Shown: piece after piece, positions 7,252-7,806 of the stretch
Layout of the letters: each line of letters begins with the position of its first letter
Position numbering within the stretch: position 1 is the stretch's first letter
DNA from: UBA1723 sp018066165
GTDB lineage: Bacteria; Bacteroidota; Bacteroidia; Bacteroidales; Paludibacteraceae
Assembly: GCA_018066165.1 (NCBI GenBank)
Contig: JAGHRX010000290.1
Span: forward strand, 1 to 7,806
Direction of reading: 5' to 3'
Length of the DNA: 7,806 bases
The notes under the pieces: generated by a model
What the model was told of the DNA's origin: nothing
The model's input: only the letters and a program-made list of their open reading frames with translations
Databases searched by the model: none
Program-made: the position numbers and the translations under genes

Positions 7252-7806
7252 ATGAAAAAGATACTATTTACTATAGCAATGTCATTCGCGTTGACATCAT
7301 CAATCATTGCGGAAACTTATATGATTGTCGAAAAGAATGATGGCACAATCAAAAAGTATGATGTGCAAAATGTTGATGAGGTGATTTTTAATAAAGTTAC
7401 TTATTATCAGCCAGTCGATCTTGGATTGCCAAGTGGCACACAATGGGCTAATGTGAATGTCGGAGCTAAGACACCAAGTGAAAGAGGCGATTATTTTGCG
7501 TGGGGAGAAACTAGTCCGAAAGCGATCTACGATTGGTCAACTTATAAATTTGCGGATCCAGAATCATCTAGAGAAACTACAAAATATGGATACTATTTTG
7601 ATGGAAAAACAACATTAGATTCTGAAGATGATGCTGCAACTGTTAATTTCGGAAAAGGATGGAGCATTCCAACTGATGAACAGTGGAATGAGTTACAACA
7701 GAATTGTGGATTAACTGTTGAAGTAATGGATGGCAAGTCGGGATATAAGATAACAGGTAAGAATGGAAATTGGATTTTTATTCCTAATGCAGGTAGAGCT
7801 GAAGGT
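7252..7806 (+). CDS. FISUMP-domain (Fib_succ_major-like) exported protein, cut off by the window end
   Basis: The first 185 codons are present and the frame is still open at the window edge. Residues 1-20 are a signal peptide (MKKILFTIAM..., IIA|E). Residues 21-47 match the preceding LRR protein without gaps (A20, E21, T22, M24, D30, G31, V38 and V41 identical). From about residue 52 it follows the Fibrobacter succinogenes major paralogous (FISUMP) pattern common in Bacteroidales surface proteins: VDLGLPSGTQWANVNVGA (55-72), GDYFAWGETSP (79-89), DWSTYKF, LDSEDDAATVNFGKGW (122-137), IPTDEQWNEL (139-148), GYKITGKNGNWIFIPNAG. No lipobox cysteine is present in the signal peptide, unlike many FISUMP lipoproteins. 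It starts 34 bases after the LRR stop with no terminator or promoter evident between, so the two are probably co-transcribed. Molecular function of the domain is unknown; a surface or adhesion role is inferred from the family and context. Confidence 0.85.
   Translation, partial: MKKILFTIAMSFALTSSIIAETYMIVEKNDGTIKKYDVQNVDEVIFNKVTYYQPVDLGLPSGTQWANVNVGAKTPSERGDYFAWGETSPKAIYDWSTYKFADPESSRETTKYGYYFDGKTTLDSEDDAATVNFGKGWSIPTDEQWNELQQNCGLTVEVMDGKSGYKITGKNGNWIFIPNAGRAEG

Overview
The window looks like chromosomal DNA from a member of the Bacteroidales, with gut or oral Bacteroides/Prevotella-type bacteria the closest match. The evidence is a fused hybrid two-component regulator of the kind typical of this order, a BspA-type leucine-rich-repeat protein, a FISUMP-domain surface protein, Bacteroides-style TAnnTTTG promoter elements, and no Shine-Dalgarno sequences at useful spacing. 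The sequence is moderately AT-rich and all genes lie on the + strand.

Region 1 (about 1-2330) is a housekeeping operon. A probable Bacteroides-type promoter leads into a polyprenol-phosphate mannosyltransferase-like GT2 enzyme (73-816). Dihydroorotase pyrC (838-2187) follows 21 bases later. After pyrC comes a short AT-rich stretch with a possible 22-codon ORF and complementary segments, then a strong GAAA-loop hairpin terminator (2293-2328).

Region 2 (2341-5892) is one large hybrid two-component system (HTCS) protein. It carries, in order, a signal peptide, a periplasmic beta-propeller, a Y_Y_Y domain, one membrane helix, a histidine kinase, a receiver and an AraC-type DNA-binding domain. 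All key catalytic residues are present. The longest reading frame opens at a GTG inside the terminator hairpin. I place the start at GTG 2341, which exposes a clean signal peptide. Only 17 bases separate hairpin and start codon, so the hairpin is either the operon terminator that the sensor gene abuts or part of the sensor's own leader.

Region 3 (about 5893-7806) encodes two exported proteins of different fold, 34 bases apart and probably co-transcribed from a TAACTTTG promoter at 5969. They are a BspA/LRR_5 protein (6015-7217) and a FISUMP-domain protein cut off by the window end (7252 onward). From the predicted signal cleavage site (A20|E21) to about residue 47 they align without gaps, so the same N-terminal module has been joined to two different surface domains. 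HTCS genes usually sit beside the genes they control, so these two are reasonable but unproven targets. No susC/susD pair or glycoside hydrolase is visible here.

I see no CRISPR array, tRNA, rRNA, insertion sequence or clearly new defence or mobile system. The points most worth a second look are the shared N-terminal module, the HTCS start and leader, and an HTCS next to adhesin-like genes rather than a carbohydrate-use locus.
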